Shown here: positions 1 to 8,558 of the stretch, piece by piece
How the letters are laid out: the number at the start of each line of letters is the position of its first letter
How positions within the stretch are numbered: position 1 is the stretch's first letter
DNA from: Paenibacillus peoriae KCTC 3763
GTDB taxonomy: Bacteria > Bacillota > Bacilli > Paenibacillales > Paenibacillaceae
Reading direction: 5' to 3'
DNA length: 64,000 nt
NCBI RefSeq assembly: GCF_000236805.1
Contig: NZ_AGFX01000031.1
Location: 1 to 64,000 of the forward strand
Made by a program: the position numbers and the translations under genes
The notes under the pieces: generated by a model
The model's input: only the letters and a program-made list of their open reading frames with translations
The model's database searches: none
What the model was told of the DNA's origin: nothing

Positions 1-467
1 TTGGTAATCGGGTTGCGGAAGTTATAATCGATATCGATAATCGGCGCGAACGACCAGTTGCAGCCGACTGCCGCGCCTTCCCGTCCGCATACCGTCCCCA
101 GCTTGTAGGCCATCTCGTCGTCATCAGTGGCGGCCACCTGCATGACCGATCCGATGGTCGTGCCTTCCTCGGCGATGCCCGAACCGCCCTTCTCCAAATT
201 GGCCGCGATCAGCATCGGAATTTTGGCGTTCTGCTGCAGCGTTTGAACCGTATTCACAATATCGCCAGCAGGCATGGGCCGGCACATCAAGCCTCCAGCT
301 TTGTAGTCTCGGGCCAGTTTCTTCAAATATTCCTCTTCATCAGAATAGCCGACCAGACAAAACAACTGCCCGACCTTTTCGTCCAGCGTCATCTCCGCGA
401 TCATCCGCTGTACCCAAGCAATGTCTTCATCTGTTAAATAAAACGGTTTGGCTTTCAAGTCGACCAC
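1..467 (-). CDS. Glycoside hydrolase family 3 protein, 5' part only
   Basis: The visible N-terminal part contains the GH3 N-terminal barrel signature (MTLDEKVGQL near residue 23, then AGGLMCRP, IPMLIAANLEKGG and NWSFAPIIDID). GH3 enzymes are exo-acting beta-glycosidases or beta-N-acetylhexosaminidases. The gene runs off the left edge, so the catalytic Asp and C-terminal domains are not visible. I place the start at a GTG because GGGAG lies 8 nt upstream; an in-frame ATG at 491 has no ribosome binding site. It lies about 50 bp downstream of the sulfatase gene on the same strand, so the two are probably co-transcribed. The pairing suggests sequential removal of sulfate and then of the sugar from a sulfated glycan. 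Substrate specificity cannot be read from this fragment. Confidence 0.85.
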   Translation of the reverse strand, partial: MVDLKAKPFYLTDEDIAWVQRMIAEMTLDEKVGQLFCLVGYSDEEEYLKKLARDYKAGGLMCRPMPAGDIVNTVQTLQQNAKIPMLIAANLEKGGSGIAEEGTTIGSVMQVAATDDDEMAYKLGTVCGREGAAVGCNWSFAPIIDIDYNFRNPIT

Positions 468-516
468 AATCTCAGCTCCCAAACAATTCATAATTTTTGA
501 TGACATTTCTACAGAA

Positions 517-2064
517 TCAATGCGGGCCCATCGCGGCGGTGATTCTCGCTCTGACCAGCTTCTCCACTTCGCTGACAGGCTTCGGAAACTCCTGGGGATG
601 CTTGCGCGCCAGTGCGGCAGCCTGTGTGGATCTGCCGGTTTCCTCCAGCCGCTTCAGGTATCCCGGCAAATAGCCTTTGGCATGGAAAGGCCCTCCTTCT
701 TTCATAACCGTCCATAACGGATCACGGTCATCCCCTGAACGGACCATCATTTCGTCATGCCACTGGTTCAGCAAGTACACGGCTTCCATGCATACGCTGC
801 GATGATCAGCGGCGACATTGTGTTGTTCGTCTGGATCCGCCTGCAGATTGAACAGCATCTCCCGGTCAAACAGGTGATAACCATCGTGATAGCTACGGAT
901 ATACAACCATTCGCCAAAACGCACGCTGCGCTGCACCACATGAGCACACTGCGACACGATCAGGTAGTCCCGTCCGCAATCGGTCCCGTCTTGAAGGATC
1001 GGCGCATAACTGATTCCGTCCCAATCGGGCATCGGATCTTGTCCGAGCAGTTCGGCCATCGTCGGCAGCAAGTCCAGATGGTAATGTAGGCTTTCGTTGA
1101 CGATGCCCTGCTGCATGCCCGGCCAACGGATAATCATTGGAATCCGGCAGGTTCCCTGATCTGCGGTGGCATGCTCGCCATAGATTCCCAGTTGGCCGAC
1201 ATTTTCACCGTGATCGGCGGTAATGATGATGATCAGATCCTCCATGACGCCCTGCTTTTCCAGCGCCGCAAACAGCTTGCCCAGATGGTCATCCATATAA
1301 CGGACACCGCAGTCGTAACCGTCAACCATTTTTCTCAGATCGTCCATATTGATAATTTCGCCGGGATGACGCGGGAAATCAGGGGAAGTGGCATTGTCGT
1401 AACTTTTGGTATTGAAGTTAATGTTCAACTCCCGGGCGCTATGAGAACCTACCATTTCCTTGTGCCGCTCCAGCACCTCTTCTGTCATCCACTCTGGCAG
1501 CGGATCGTTCTCGAAAGGATTTCCGTATTCCAGAGGTGTCCGGTAAGGAGTGTGCGGGTCCCAATAATTCACGTAGAGGAACCAATCCTCTTTCTTGGCA
1601 TTTCGCTCGATCCAGTCGAGTGTGACAGGGGTTACATCGTCCGCAGACTCGTTTCCGAGATGCCCCGTATTGATGATTTCATTAAATCCGGCATAGAAAG
1701 CAAACGTGGAGTGACGTTGCGGGAAAGGGCTGATCAAGGTGGTATTCAATCCGCCGATCAGTTGCAGGTAGGACGGGAAGGCCCCGCCGCGGGTAAGTCT
1801 GCCCATCAATTCCCGCTTATCGCCTTCAAGCTTCATGTCCCCCGCCGTACCGCCGTGGCCGACCAGGCCGTTGCGAATCCCGAATTGTCCGCTCATCAGT
1901 GCGGTACGGGAAGGAGCGCACGGCGCGTCCGAAGTATAGTAATTGGTGAAACGGACACCCTCAGCCGCGATTTTATCGATATTGGGCGACGTATTGCGAT
2001 GATAGCCGTAGCAGCCCAAATGTTCCGGGTTGGTCGAATCCAGATCCAAAAACAAGATTCTCAT
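517..2064 (-). CDS. Sulfatase, S1 family, Cys-type
   Basis: A 515-residue sulfatase of the alkaline-phosphatase superfamily, which hydrolyses sulfate esters or sulfamates. The activation motif C-A-P-S-R is at residues 49-53; Cys49 would be oxidised to formylglycine. Metal-ligand motifs are visible: an N-terminal DLD (7-9), DPHTPYRTP, and TADHGENVGQLGIYGEH. No signal peptide is seen, so the enzyme probably acts in the cytoplasm on imported sugars, which fits the adjacent symporter. Cys rather than Ser at the active site agrees with an anSME gene at 8559-9824. It looks closer to N-sulfoglucosamine or choline-sulfatase-type S1 enzymes than to large arylsulfatases, but the subfamily is not certain. 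It probably heads an operon with the GH3 gene. Confidence 0.93.
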   Translation of the reverse strand: MRILFLDLDSTNPEHLGCYGYHRNTSPNIDKIAAEGVRFTNYYTSDAPCAPSRTALMSGQFGIRNGLVGHGGTAGDMKLEGDKRELMGRLTRGGAFPSYLQLIGGLNTTLISPFPQRHSTFAFYAGFNEIINTGHLGNESADDVTPVTLDWIERNAKKEDWFLYVNYWDPHTPYRTPLEYGNPFENDPLPEWMTEEVLERHKEMVGSHSARELNINFNTKSYDNATSPDFPRHPGEIINMDDLRKMVDGYDCGVRYMDDHLGKLFAALEKQGVMEDLIIIITADHGENVGQLGIYGEHATADQGTCRIPMIIRWPGMQQGIVNESLHYHLDLLPTMAELLGQDPMPDWDGISYAPILQDGTDCGRDYLIVSQCAHVVQRSVRFGEWLYIRSYHDGYHLFDREMLFNLQADPDEQHNVAADHRSVCMEAVYLLNQWHDEMMVRSGDDRDPLWTVMKEGGPFHAKGYLPGYLKRLEETGRSTQAAALARKHPQEFPKPVSEVEKLVRARITAAMGPH

Positions 2065-2165
2065 AAAACAATCCCCTCCAAGTTGTTAGCATTTTCACAG
2101 CATAACGGATTGCACGACCCTGCTAATATCCGCGTTTGTTCTAATTTACATCCAATCCGAATCTT

Positions 2166-2209
2166 ATTCCTTAACCAATCTTTTTGTTTATTGCACGATC
2201 TTTCTGTAA
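2166..2209 (-). promoter_or_regulatory. Duplicated upstream element, copy 1 (before sulfatase)
   Basis: This 44-bp stretch matches 3828-3871 at 36 of 44 positions, counted by hand. It lies about 100 bp upstream of the sulfatase start, in the same orientation relative to its gene as the second copy before the symporter gene. A related core, ATTGCACGA, recurs at about 2109. The likely role is a binding site for the AraC-type response regulator encoded at 7315-8334; this is inference. Confidence 0.55.
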
Positions 2210-2230
2210 GCCATACGATAGCTAAAACCG

Positions 2231-2272
2231 ATAGAAGAAGACATCCCGAAGAGATCTTCTTCTTCTATTTTC
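2231..2272 (-). terminator. Possible terminator after symporter gene
   Basis: AGAAGAAGA and TCTTCTTCT arms flank a 13-nt loop a short distance after the symporter stop codon. The T-run after the stem is weak on the minus strand, so termination is uncertain. Confidence 0.35.
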
Positions 2273-2291
2273 GCGTCTCCCATTTCTATGC

Positions 2292-3641
2292 TTAAGCTGT
2301 AGCGGTCCGATTTTTCAGAAGCTCCTCCTTCATGGTCTCCTCTTCTTGATCAAGCCGGTAGAACATCGTTAGTATGATGGAAAGCACGAAACAAATCAGC
2401 GGTACCCATACGAAATTGAACTGAAGAGCCATCAACGCGGATGAGCTCTGCGCCTGGTTCGGAACGTATCCTCCCATCGACATAATCCATGCGGCAATCG
2501 CCCCACCGAGTCCCATACCGAATTTGACGCCGAAAGTGGAAGCGGCCATTAGCAGTCCTTGAGCACGCACTCCGGTCTTCCATTCACCGTAATCCACCGT
2601 ATCGGCGATCATGGCAAATTTCAAACCGGCCACCACGCCCAAACCGATCTTGGCCAGTGATCTTCCGGTCACCAAGAGTGGAACGGAGATGAACTCCGAG
2701 CCAACATAGACGATAAGTTGTCCCGCTACTGCCATGATGAAGCCCAGGAGCAACGTGTTACGCTTACCGAGTTTTTTGGCCAAAAACGGCACTGCGATGA
2801 TCCCGACAAGCATCAAACTCGATAATCCGTTCAACATCGGCACCAAATCCGGGCGATTGAGATTGTATCTCAGATAATAGATCGTCGATTGGTTCATCAT
2901 GATCGTGGATATAAACAGGAGAACGTTGACAACAAGCAAAATCCACCAAGGCCAATTCCCTTTGAGCGCCTTCACGCCTTCTTTAAAAGGAATGGGCTTA
3001 TTTCCGTTGGGCTGAACGCGTTCTTTCGTATTCGCAAACGTAATGAAGAATAAAAAGACGCCGACTGTGGCAAATAAAATCATGGTGTAGAGGAAGCCAT
3101 GCTGCTGATTTCCTCCGCCCAGAAAGGCGACCAAAGGCAATACTGCGGCATTGACGATGAAAGCGCCCGTTTGCCCGCCGACCATTCTGTACGTATTGAC
3201 GACGGTTCTTTCCTGTGAATTGCTCGTTAAACTCGGCAACAGCGACGATAATGGAATATTGACGCCCGCATACAAAATACCCAGTGCAATGTACGTTACA
3301 TATGCGTAAATGATTTTACCGGACGGGCTTAAATCGGGCGTCATGAACGTTAAGATTGCTACCACTCCAAACGGTATGGAAAGCCAAAGGAAATAAGGTC
3401 TTGATTTCCCCCATTTGGTACTTGTACGATCGATCAACACCCCAAAAAAAGGTCCGTCCAACGCATCAATCATTCTGGCGACCAGGAACAAGGTGCCTAC
3501 TGCGACCACATTCAAGCCGAAAACATCGGTGTAGAAAAACATAAGATACGTTGTAACGATGGTAAAAATAAGATTGGATGCGGTATCCCCCAGCCCGTAA
3601 CTAACTTTTTCCTTTAATGAAACTTGATTTTTCTCATTCAT
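2292..3641 (-). CDS. GPH-family (MelB-like) sugar:cation symporter
   Basis: A 449-residue polytopic membrane protein of the glycoside-pentoside-hexuronide:cation symporter family. It opens with the family pattern KVSYGLGDTASNLIF and has DALDGPFFGVLIDRT in the first cytoplasmic loop, GKSRPYFLW after it, and about 12 hydrophobic segments. These carriers import mono- or oligosaccharides with Na+ or H+. It sits between the sulfatase operon and the binding protein/two-component operon, all on the minus strand, with its own upstream region carrying the duplicated element. It is therefore the best candidate for importing the sulfated sugar or its breakdown product. Confidence 0.92.
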   Translation of the reverse strand: MNEKNQVSLKEKVSYGLGDTASNLIFTIVTTYLMFFYTDVFGLNVVAVGTLFLVARMIDALDGPFFGVLIDRTSTKWGKSRPYFLWLSIPFGVVAILTFMTPDLSPSGKIIYAYVTYIALGILYAGVNIPLSSLLPSLTSNSQERTVVNTYRMVGGQTGAFIVNAAVLPLVAFLGGGNQQHGFLYTMILFATVGVFLFFITFANTKERVQPNGNKPIPFKEGVKALKGNWPWWILLVVNVLLFISTIMMNQSTIYYLRYNLNRPDLVPMLNGLSSLMLVGIIAVPFLAKKLGKRNTLLLGFIMAVAGQLIVYVGSEFISVPLLVTGRSLAKIGLGVVAGLKFAMIADTVDYGEWKTGVRAQGLLMAASTFGVKFGMGLGGAIAAWIMSMGGYVPNQAQSSSALMALQFNFVWVPLICFVLSIILTMFYRLDQEEETMKEELLKNRTATA

Positions 3642-3827
3642 TCATCACTGCCTCCCGTTGTCTCCGCGTTTGCCTGCCTTTTTGGACTTCATCCGTCCGT
3701 TTCTGTTGATTGCATCCATATCTGCATATAAAGCGCTTTCATACCAATATGGCCGCCTGTTCTCTCTTCCGCCGAATCACCCCTTCATGCCTTGGCCCTC
3801 TTTTACTCTACCTCCATTCCACAGCGA

Positions 3828-3871
3828 ATTCCTTAACCGATCTTTTTGTTTGTTGCCGGATTTTTTTGCGA
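3828..3871 (-). promoter_or_regulatory. Duplicated upstream element, copy 2 (before symporter)
   Basis: Second copy of the 44-bp element, about 190 bp upstream of the symporter start. The conserved blocks are ATTCCTTAACC and ATCTTTTTGTTT on the plus strand. The surrounding 334-bp gap (3642-3975) otherwise holds the terminator of the operon to its right and no convincing gene. Confidence 0.55.
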
Positions 3872-3913
3872 ACAACTTCTTTTTTATGGATTAAAATCCC
3901 GCATTCACCTCTA

Positions 3914-3955
3914 ATAAAACAAAAAAACATGGCTATGCGGCGTGCACATAACCAT
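3914..3955 (-). terminator. Terminator of the response regulator-kinase-binding protein operon
   Basis: Read on the minus strand, a stem with arms CATGGTTATG and CATAGCCATG is followed by a run of seven Ts. It sits about 20 bp after the stop of the binding-protein gene. Confidence 0.75.
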
Positions 3956-3975
3956 GAATTCAAGCAACACGTTTG

Positions 3976-5493
3976 CTATTCTTTTGTCTTTTGGTATTCT
4001 TCATTGATTTCTTGGATGATTTGGCTCCCGCCTTCCCGCTTCCAGGCTGCGGCCGCCTCATCCACGGCACTTAAGGGAAGTTGGCCCATGGCCACCTTGG
4101 TTATCGTCTTCATCCATTTCCCTTGAAGCTGACTGCCCTTTTGGTTAAACGTCTCACTGGACAGTCCTTCCGCCGGATTTTTCCAACGATACTTGGCATT
4201 GGTCTCATAAAACTTCATGACGTTTTCCGCATACTTCGGATCGTCCCACTTTCGAATCTGGACTTCCGGGTCATAGCGGCGAAAGAACCAGACAGAGAGC
4301 ATCTGCGGGCGGTCTCTGTCAAACGCCTCCAGCTTTTCAAACTTTCCTGCGGCAGTCCTTTGAAAGTGAATGCCTTCAATCCCGTTTTTGATTAAATCAT
4401 AACCTTCGTCCGACAAAAGGTAATTCAAAAGCTCCAGCGCTTTCTGCTGCTTGGCGGGTTCGATTTTGGCATTGATCACGATTTTGCTCGTGTTCCCTAT
4501 CGTGTGTGTCGCCTGTAGTCCATCCGGCCCCTTCGGCGGGATTAATTGAATGAGTTCTGCCTGGGGGTTATTCTTTTTTATGGCAGGCAATGTCGACGTA
4601 TAAAATTCGTTGGGGACGACGGTGGCAATGCCTATCTTTCCTGCCACCAATTTGGAAAGCGGGTCCTTGACCTTGTTCGCGGCAAATTCCGGATCCAGCG
4701 CGCCCGACGAATAAGCCTCCTTGATGAACGTTAAAAATAGCTTGAGTTCCTCCGTTTGCACCTGCAGCGGAATAAGCCGCCCGTCTTGTTCGCTCCACTC
4801 GTTCCCCAGCCCGAAAGCGCCCAAAAGCGCATCCAGATTGGTAAACTTGTCGCCCACGATGCTGAAGGAAAAGCCGGAAGTATCGGGCTTTCCGTTCCCG
4901 TCTGGATCCTTCAGGGCAAACGCCTTGGCGACTGCGAGAAATTCATCCACGGTAGCAGGCGCCTTAAGCCCCAACTTGTCCAGCCAGTCCTTTCGAATGA
5001 TCAAGGAATCCCGCGTGTTCGTAATATAAAACGGCAATCCGTACATTTTTCCTTTGGGATTCATAAGCTCCAAGTATTCATGGCTCAAATATTTCGTGAA
5101 ATTAGGATATTGGGTAAGCTCTGGTTTAATATCCATAAAGACGCCTTTGTCCTTCCATTTATTGTATTCCGGGCCTTCGATCAGGAAAACGTCGGGAAAA
5201 TCATTGGAGGCCGCGAGTACATTCATTTTCTCGCCGTAAACCTCCATTGGAATCCATTCGATGTTCAGCCTCATGTTTAGCCGTTTATTCAACTCTCTGA
5301 CGATCACATGATCCTCGGGCCAGCCTCCTCCCGAGAAGCTGAACGTCATCATATCCAGTTCTATGGGAGCTCCTCCCTCCTCCCCGCTGCCTGGCAGCTC
5401 TTGACCCGCTTGTTCGTTTCCCAGAGTGTCGGAGCAGCCGAGAAGTCCCACCAGCCAAAACGCGGATAGCAGCATAACGCACCATTTTTTCAT
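3976..5493 (-). CDS. Extracellular solute-binding lipoprotein (LplA-like), orphan
   Basis: A lipoprotein of about 505 residues: KKW, a hydrophobic stretch and the lipobox LLGC. The rest matches large sugar-binding proteins of Paenibacillus and Bacillus (the LplA/YtcQ type that normally serves two permeases). I choose the second ATG because GGGAG lies 6 nt upstream of it; the first ATG at 5499 is inside that site. The gene is 19 bp downstream of the kinase gene and ends the operon. No ABC permease is encoded nearby, so the protein may deliver ligand to permeases encoded elsewhere or present ligand to the sensor kinase. The second idea is inference. Confidence 0.9.
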   Translation of the reverse strand: MKKWCVMLLSAFWLVGLLGCSDTLGNEQAGQELPGSGEEGGAPIELDMMTFSFSGGGWPEDHVIVRELNKRLNMRLNIEWIPMEVYGEKMNVLAASNDFPDVFLIEGPEYNKWKDKGVFMDIKPELTQYPNFTKYLSHEYLELMNPKGKMYGLPFYITNTRDSLIIRKDWLDKLGLKAPATVDEFLAVAKAFALKDPDGNGKPDTSGFSFSIVGDKFTNLDALLGAFGLGNEWSEQDGRLIPLQVQTEELKLFLTFIKEAYSSGALDPEFAANKVKDPLSKLVAGKIGIATVVPNEFYTSTLPAIKKNNPQAELIQLIPPKGPDGLQATHTIGNTSKIVINAKIEPAKQQKALELLNYLLSDEGYDLIKNGIEGIHFQRTAAGKFEKLEAFDRDRPQMLSVWFFRRYDPEVQIRKWDDPKYAENVMKFYETNAKYRWKNPAEGLSSETFNQKGSQLQGKWMKTITKVAMGQLPLSAVDEAAAAWKREGGSQIIQEINEEYQKTKE

Positions 5494-5512
5494 GTCCATC
5501 TCCCACTCGTTC

Positions 5513-7318
5513 TTATTCAGTCCGTGCGACCGGATTGTATGTTTCGTTCCCGTAAGGAATTCGGATGCTGACGACGCTGCCGCGCCCCGGAAAAGAATGT
5601 ACAGAAATGCCGTAAGGCTCCCCGTATTTCAATCGGATTCTGGCATGAACATTTGCCAGTCCGATGGACTCGCCCCTGAACGTTACTTCGCTTGATGGAC
5701 TTCCGTGAAATTGATTCCTTAGTTCCGCAAGCCGTTCTTCCGGTATTCCTGGACCATTGTCCGCGATTTCGATGATCAGATTGCGACCCTCTTCGTAAGC
5801 GTTTACAACAATTGCAGCATTCCCACCCCTCACTTCCACCGCATATTTGACGGCATTCTCCACAATCGGCTGGACGGTCAGCTTGATGATCGGACAATTC
5901 ATGAATTTCTCATTCACCCGGACGTTGCTTTCGAATTTTTTCGGATAACGGATGTGAACAATATCCAAATACTTGATTAAAATGCTCAGCTCCTCGCGAA
6001 TCGTCACTTCCTGATCAGACCCCTTGGAAGCATAACGGTATACGTCCGCCAGGTTATACGCGATTTTCTCGATCATCGGAACTTCTTCCAGATAAGCGAT
6101 GCTCTTGATGATGTCCAGCGTGTTGTATAGCAAATGAGGATTGATCTGATTCTGCAGCGCTCTCACCGTCGCCACGCTCTGCCTTAATTGCAACTGCACT
6201 TCCTTCACCCTGTACTCGGAGATCACCTGCATCAGTTCGTTCAACTGCTCAACCATATAGTTGAAGCTGTTGGTCAGAACCTGGTATTCATGGATACCGG
6301 ATTTTGGGGCAGCCCTTATTCCCAGATTCCCTTTGGCAACTCTCTCCATTCTCGTTTTGATGTACTTGATCGGAGCGACAAACTGGGAGACCAGGAAGGG
6401 GATAATCAGAAAAATACTGAGCGCAAGGATAGCCAAAGCGATCATCGTGGAGAAAACCGCAGAATTCAAACCTTTGGCCATCTCCGCATAAGGTACGACC
6501 GAAACGATATTCCATCCCGTATTTTTCGATTCGTAAACGGAAACCAGATAGGCTTCGCCATTCCACTTTTGCGAACTGGTCCCGTTTTCCATATCCAGAT
6601 TCAGGCCGCTTAACGGCGTGTCTCGCCACGCCTTGCCCACCCACTCCTTTTCGGGATGATTCACCACGATATCTTCCTTCGACAGCAAGAAGAAATAGCC
6701 GCTCTTCCCGAGCCGGGATTTATTGAAGGCGGCATCGATTTCCGTCAAGGAAAACTGCAGCACCAATTTGCCGATCATTGTCGTCGTTTGCGTACTGTGT
6801 ATAGGGATGATCATATCCATGACTAAAGGGCCATTGTCACCCAGACGATGCGTAGGCAAGATCGTGACAGCTTTAATGTCGGCAAACCATGCGTCCATCA
6901 TTTCCCGGTCTTCCGGGATATAACTGTTATTGAGCGGGAGAACCCGCCGGTCGTTCGAAACGAGAAACATATTGTTAATTTCACGGAAGTTGAAGGACAC
7001 ATAGGTGTTCATCTCTTTTTCGATCCCTGCGATATCCTCCACATCTGGCGTATAATTCTCACTCAGCCATTTTTGGACCAGATCGGTGTTCAGCAGCGTA
7101 TTCGTCGAATTTTTCATTTGCCGGAAGTAAAACTCCAGATGATGATTCAGCCGTCCGGTGGCTTCCTCCGCAACCATCACAAATTCCTCTTTGACCGCTT
7201 TACTGTAGAAATAATGGGAAAATCCGGCCGTCAGGCACACTGACAAAATGCTCAGCCCGAAAAAAAGCACAATCATTCTTTGTTTGATAGAACGTAAAGG
7301 AGAAAGCTTGCTTTTCAT
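5513..7318 (-). CDS. YesM-type sensor histidine kinase
   Basis: A 601-residue membrane sensor kinase. It has an N-terminal transmembrane helix, an extracellular sensing domain of roughly residues 40-280 (Cache-like, containing GKSGYFFLLS), a second helix around 290-315, a HAMP linker (VAPIKYIKTRMERVAKGNLG) and a His_kinase domain. The phospho-accepting His395 lies in NQINPHLLYNTLD, and the ATP-binding region contains QPIVENAVKYA and DNGPGIP. Its start overlaps the stop of the response regulator gene by 4 nt (ATGA), so the two are translationally coupled. It is expected to sense an extracellular sugar or a loaded binding protein and control the sulfatase locus. Confidence 0.94.
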   Translation of the reverse strand: MKSKLSPLRSIKQRMIVLFFGLSILSVCLTAGFSHYFYSKAVKEEFVMVAEEATGRLNHHLEFYFRQMKNSTNTLLNTDLVQKWLSENYTPDVEDIAGIEKEMNTYVSFNFREINNMFLVSNDRRVLPLNNSYIPEDREMMDAWFADIKAVTILPTHRLGDNGPLVMDMIIPIHSTQTTTMIGKLVLQFSLTEIDAAFNKSRLGKSGYFFLLSKEDIVVNHPEKEWVGKAWRDTPLSGLNLDMENGTSSQKWNGEAYLVSVYESKNTGWNIVSVVPYAEMAKGLNSAVFSTMIALAILALSIFLIIPFLVSQFVAPIKYIKTRMERVAKGNLGIRAAPKSGIHEYQVLTNSFNYMVEQLNELMQVISEYRVKEVQLQLRQSVATVRALQNQINPHLLYNTLDIIKSIAYLEEVPMIEKIAYNLADVYRYASKGSDQEVTIREELSILIKYLDIVHIRYPKKFESNVRVNEKFMNCPIIKLTVQPIVENAVKYAVEVRGGNAAIVVNAYEEGRNLIIEIADNGPGIPEERLAELRNQFHGSPSSEVTFRGESIGLANVHARIRLKYGEPYGISVHSFPGRGSVVSIRIPYGNETYNPVARTE

Positions 7319-8334
7319 AAGCCCAGACTCCTGCGGTATTCGCCCGGCGATTGATCTGTTAGGCTTTTGAACAACCGGTTAAAGTACGGCATGGAAGAAA
7401 AACCGACCATATCGGCTACCTCATAAACTTTCAGGTCCGGCTCCAGCAGCAGCTGTTTGGCCTTCTCGATCCTGTAATGGTTCAAATAATTGATAAATGA
7501 ATCCCCATAATGCTGCTTGAACAGCACGCAAAACCTGGAGACACTTAAATCGGCGTACTCCGCGATTTGCGACAGCGTGATCTCCTTGACGTAGTTTTGG
7601 TGCACATATTCGGTGACCCTCCTGTACAAAAAACGGTTGCGCTTGCCGGAAGAAGCGCCGTTCAACTGGCGGGACCACTGCTCCAGCAAATTAGCAAAAT
7701 GGGCTTGTACCGCGGGTTTGTCGGACGCCTCACCGAGTTCCCGGTTTGGATGACACGGATCAATACTCCGTAATTGATCGTTCAGCTTTTCCGAGAAAAT
7801 GCGGAGCAGTCCGTAACGGATTCCCGCATTCGGTACTTTTGCTTTATAAATGGAGTTAAGTATCCGGCCGGCTTCGCCGACTAGCCTTTGATGATCCCAC
7901 ACCTCCATCACTCCCAGGAATTCCTGGATTTTATGAAGAGGCTCGTAAAGATGAACGGAGCTCTGCAGCCGTTCCACGGAGCGCAGCAAGGCCTGCTTCA
8001 AGTCCTCAGCCACGACCGGCTTCAGCAAATATTCCGATGCTCCGTATCGAATGGCCTGCCGGGCATAGCTGAAGTTCTCATACCCGCTAATCACGATCGG
8101 GACGATCCCCAGCTTGTACGCATCACATTTGCCCAGCAAAGACAAACCGTCCAGTTCCGGCATGACGATGTCTGTTATGACGACGTTTGGCCATACCTCG
8201 TTAATCAGATTCCATGCCTCTACCCCGTCGCTGGCCTGGGCCACAACCTTGAAATCAAGCCCGAACCGCTCAATCATCTCTACAATACCGTTGCGTATCC
8301 AAACTTCATCTTCTGCAACCAATACATGGAACAT
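7315..8334 (-). CDS. YesN-type AraC-family response regulator
   Basis: A 339-residue regulator with an N-terminal receiver domain (acidic pocket E8/D9/E10, phospho-acceptor Asp55 in VVITDIVMP) and a C-terminal AraC-type double helix-turn-helix (LSQIAEYADLSVSRFCVLFKQHYGDSF, then VADMVGFSSMPYFNRLFK). The linker is shorter than in many YesN proteins, which usually exceed 450 residues. It is the first gene of the regulator-kinase-binding protein operon and is divergent from the anSME gene. Likely targets are the duplicated elements at 2166 and 3828. Confidence 0.94.
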   Translation of the reverse strand: MFHVLVAEDEVWIRNGIVEMIERFGLDFKVVAQASDGVEAWNLINEVWPNVVITDIVMPELDGLSLLGKCDAYKLGIVPIVISGYENFSYARQAIRYGASEYLLKPVVAEDLKQALLRSVERLQSSVHLYEPLHKIQEFLGVMEVWDHQRLVGEAGRILNSIYKAKVPNAGIRYGLLRIFSEKLNDQLRSIDPCHPNRELGEASDKPAVQAHFANLLEQWSRQLNGASSGKRNRFLYRRVTEYVHQNYVKEITLSQIAEYADLSVSRFCVLFKQHYGDSFINYLNHYRIEKAKQLLLEPDLKVYEVADMVGFSSMPYFNRLFKSLTDQSPGEYRRSLGL

Positions 8335-8454
8335 GTTTATCCTCCGGATCGTATTGATATGTTTGTTTTTTCCTTAGCTCATTTCTCTTTTGACTATAGC
8401 AAAGATAAATTCATATTGGAATAAAGAACAGGAGTTTTCCCGCTGTATAAATAT

Positions 8455-8470
8455 AGTAAAGCGCTTTACT
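8455..8470. promoter_or_regulatory. Perfect 16-bp palindrome between yesN-like and anSME genes
   Basis: AGTAAAGCGCTTTACT is fully self-complementary and has a central CG flanked by AAAG/CTTT, as LacI-family and CcpA (cre) sites do. The outer bases deviate from cre. It lies 18 bp upstream of the -35 box of the anSME promoter and about 120 bp from the divergent regulator gene. Confidence 0.6.
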
Positions 8471-8488
8471 GCAAAACTTTTTATTATT

Positions 8489-8517
8489 TTGACATTATTT
8501 AAGCGGAATGATATCTT
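8489..8517 (+). promoter_or_regulatory. SigA-type promoter of the anSME gene
   Basis: TTGACA at 8489-8494, a 17-bp spacer and TATCTT at 8512-8517 form a near-consensus vegetative promoter about 40 bp upstream of the start codon. Confidence 0.7.
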
Positions 8518-8558
8518 TGAGATAACATAATCTTAAACATAGACAGGGAGGGATTGCT

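Noticed and set aside
517-2295. Long plus-strand frame of 374 residues antisense to the sulfatase gene (1171-2295)
   Set aside because: It is a shadow of the sulfatase coding frame; the minus-strand protein has all the sulfatase motifs.
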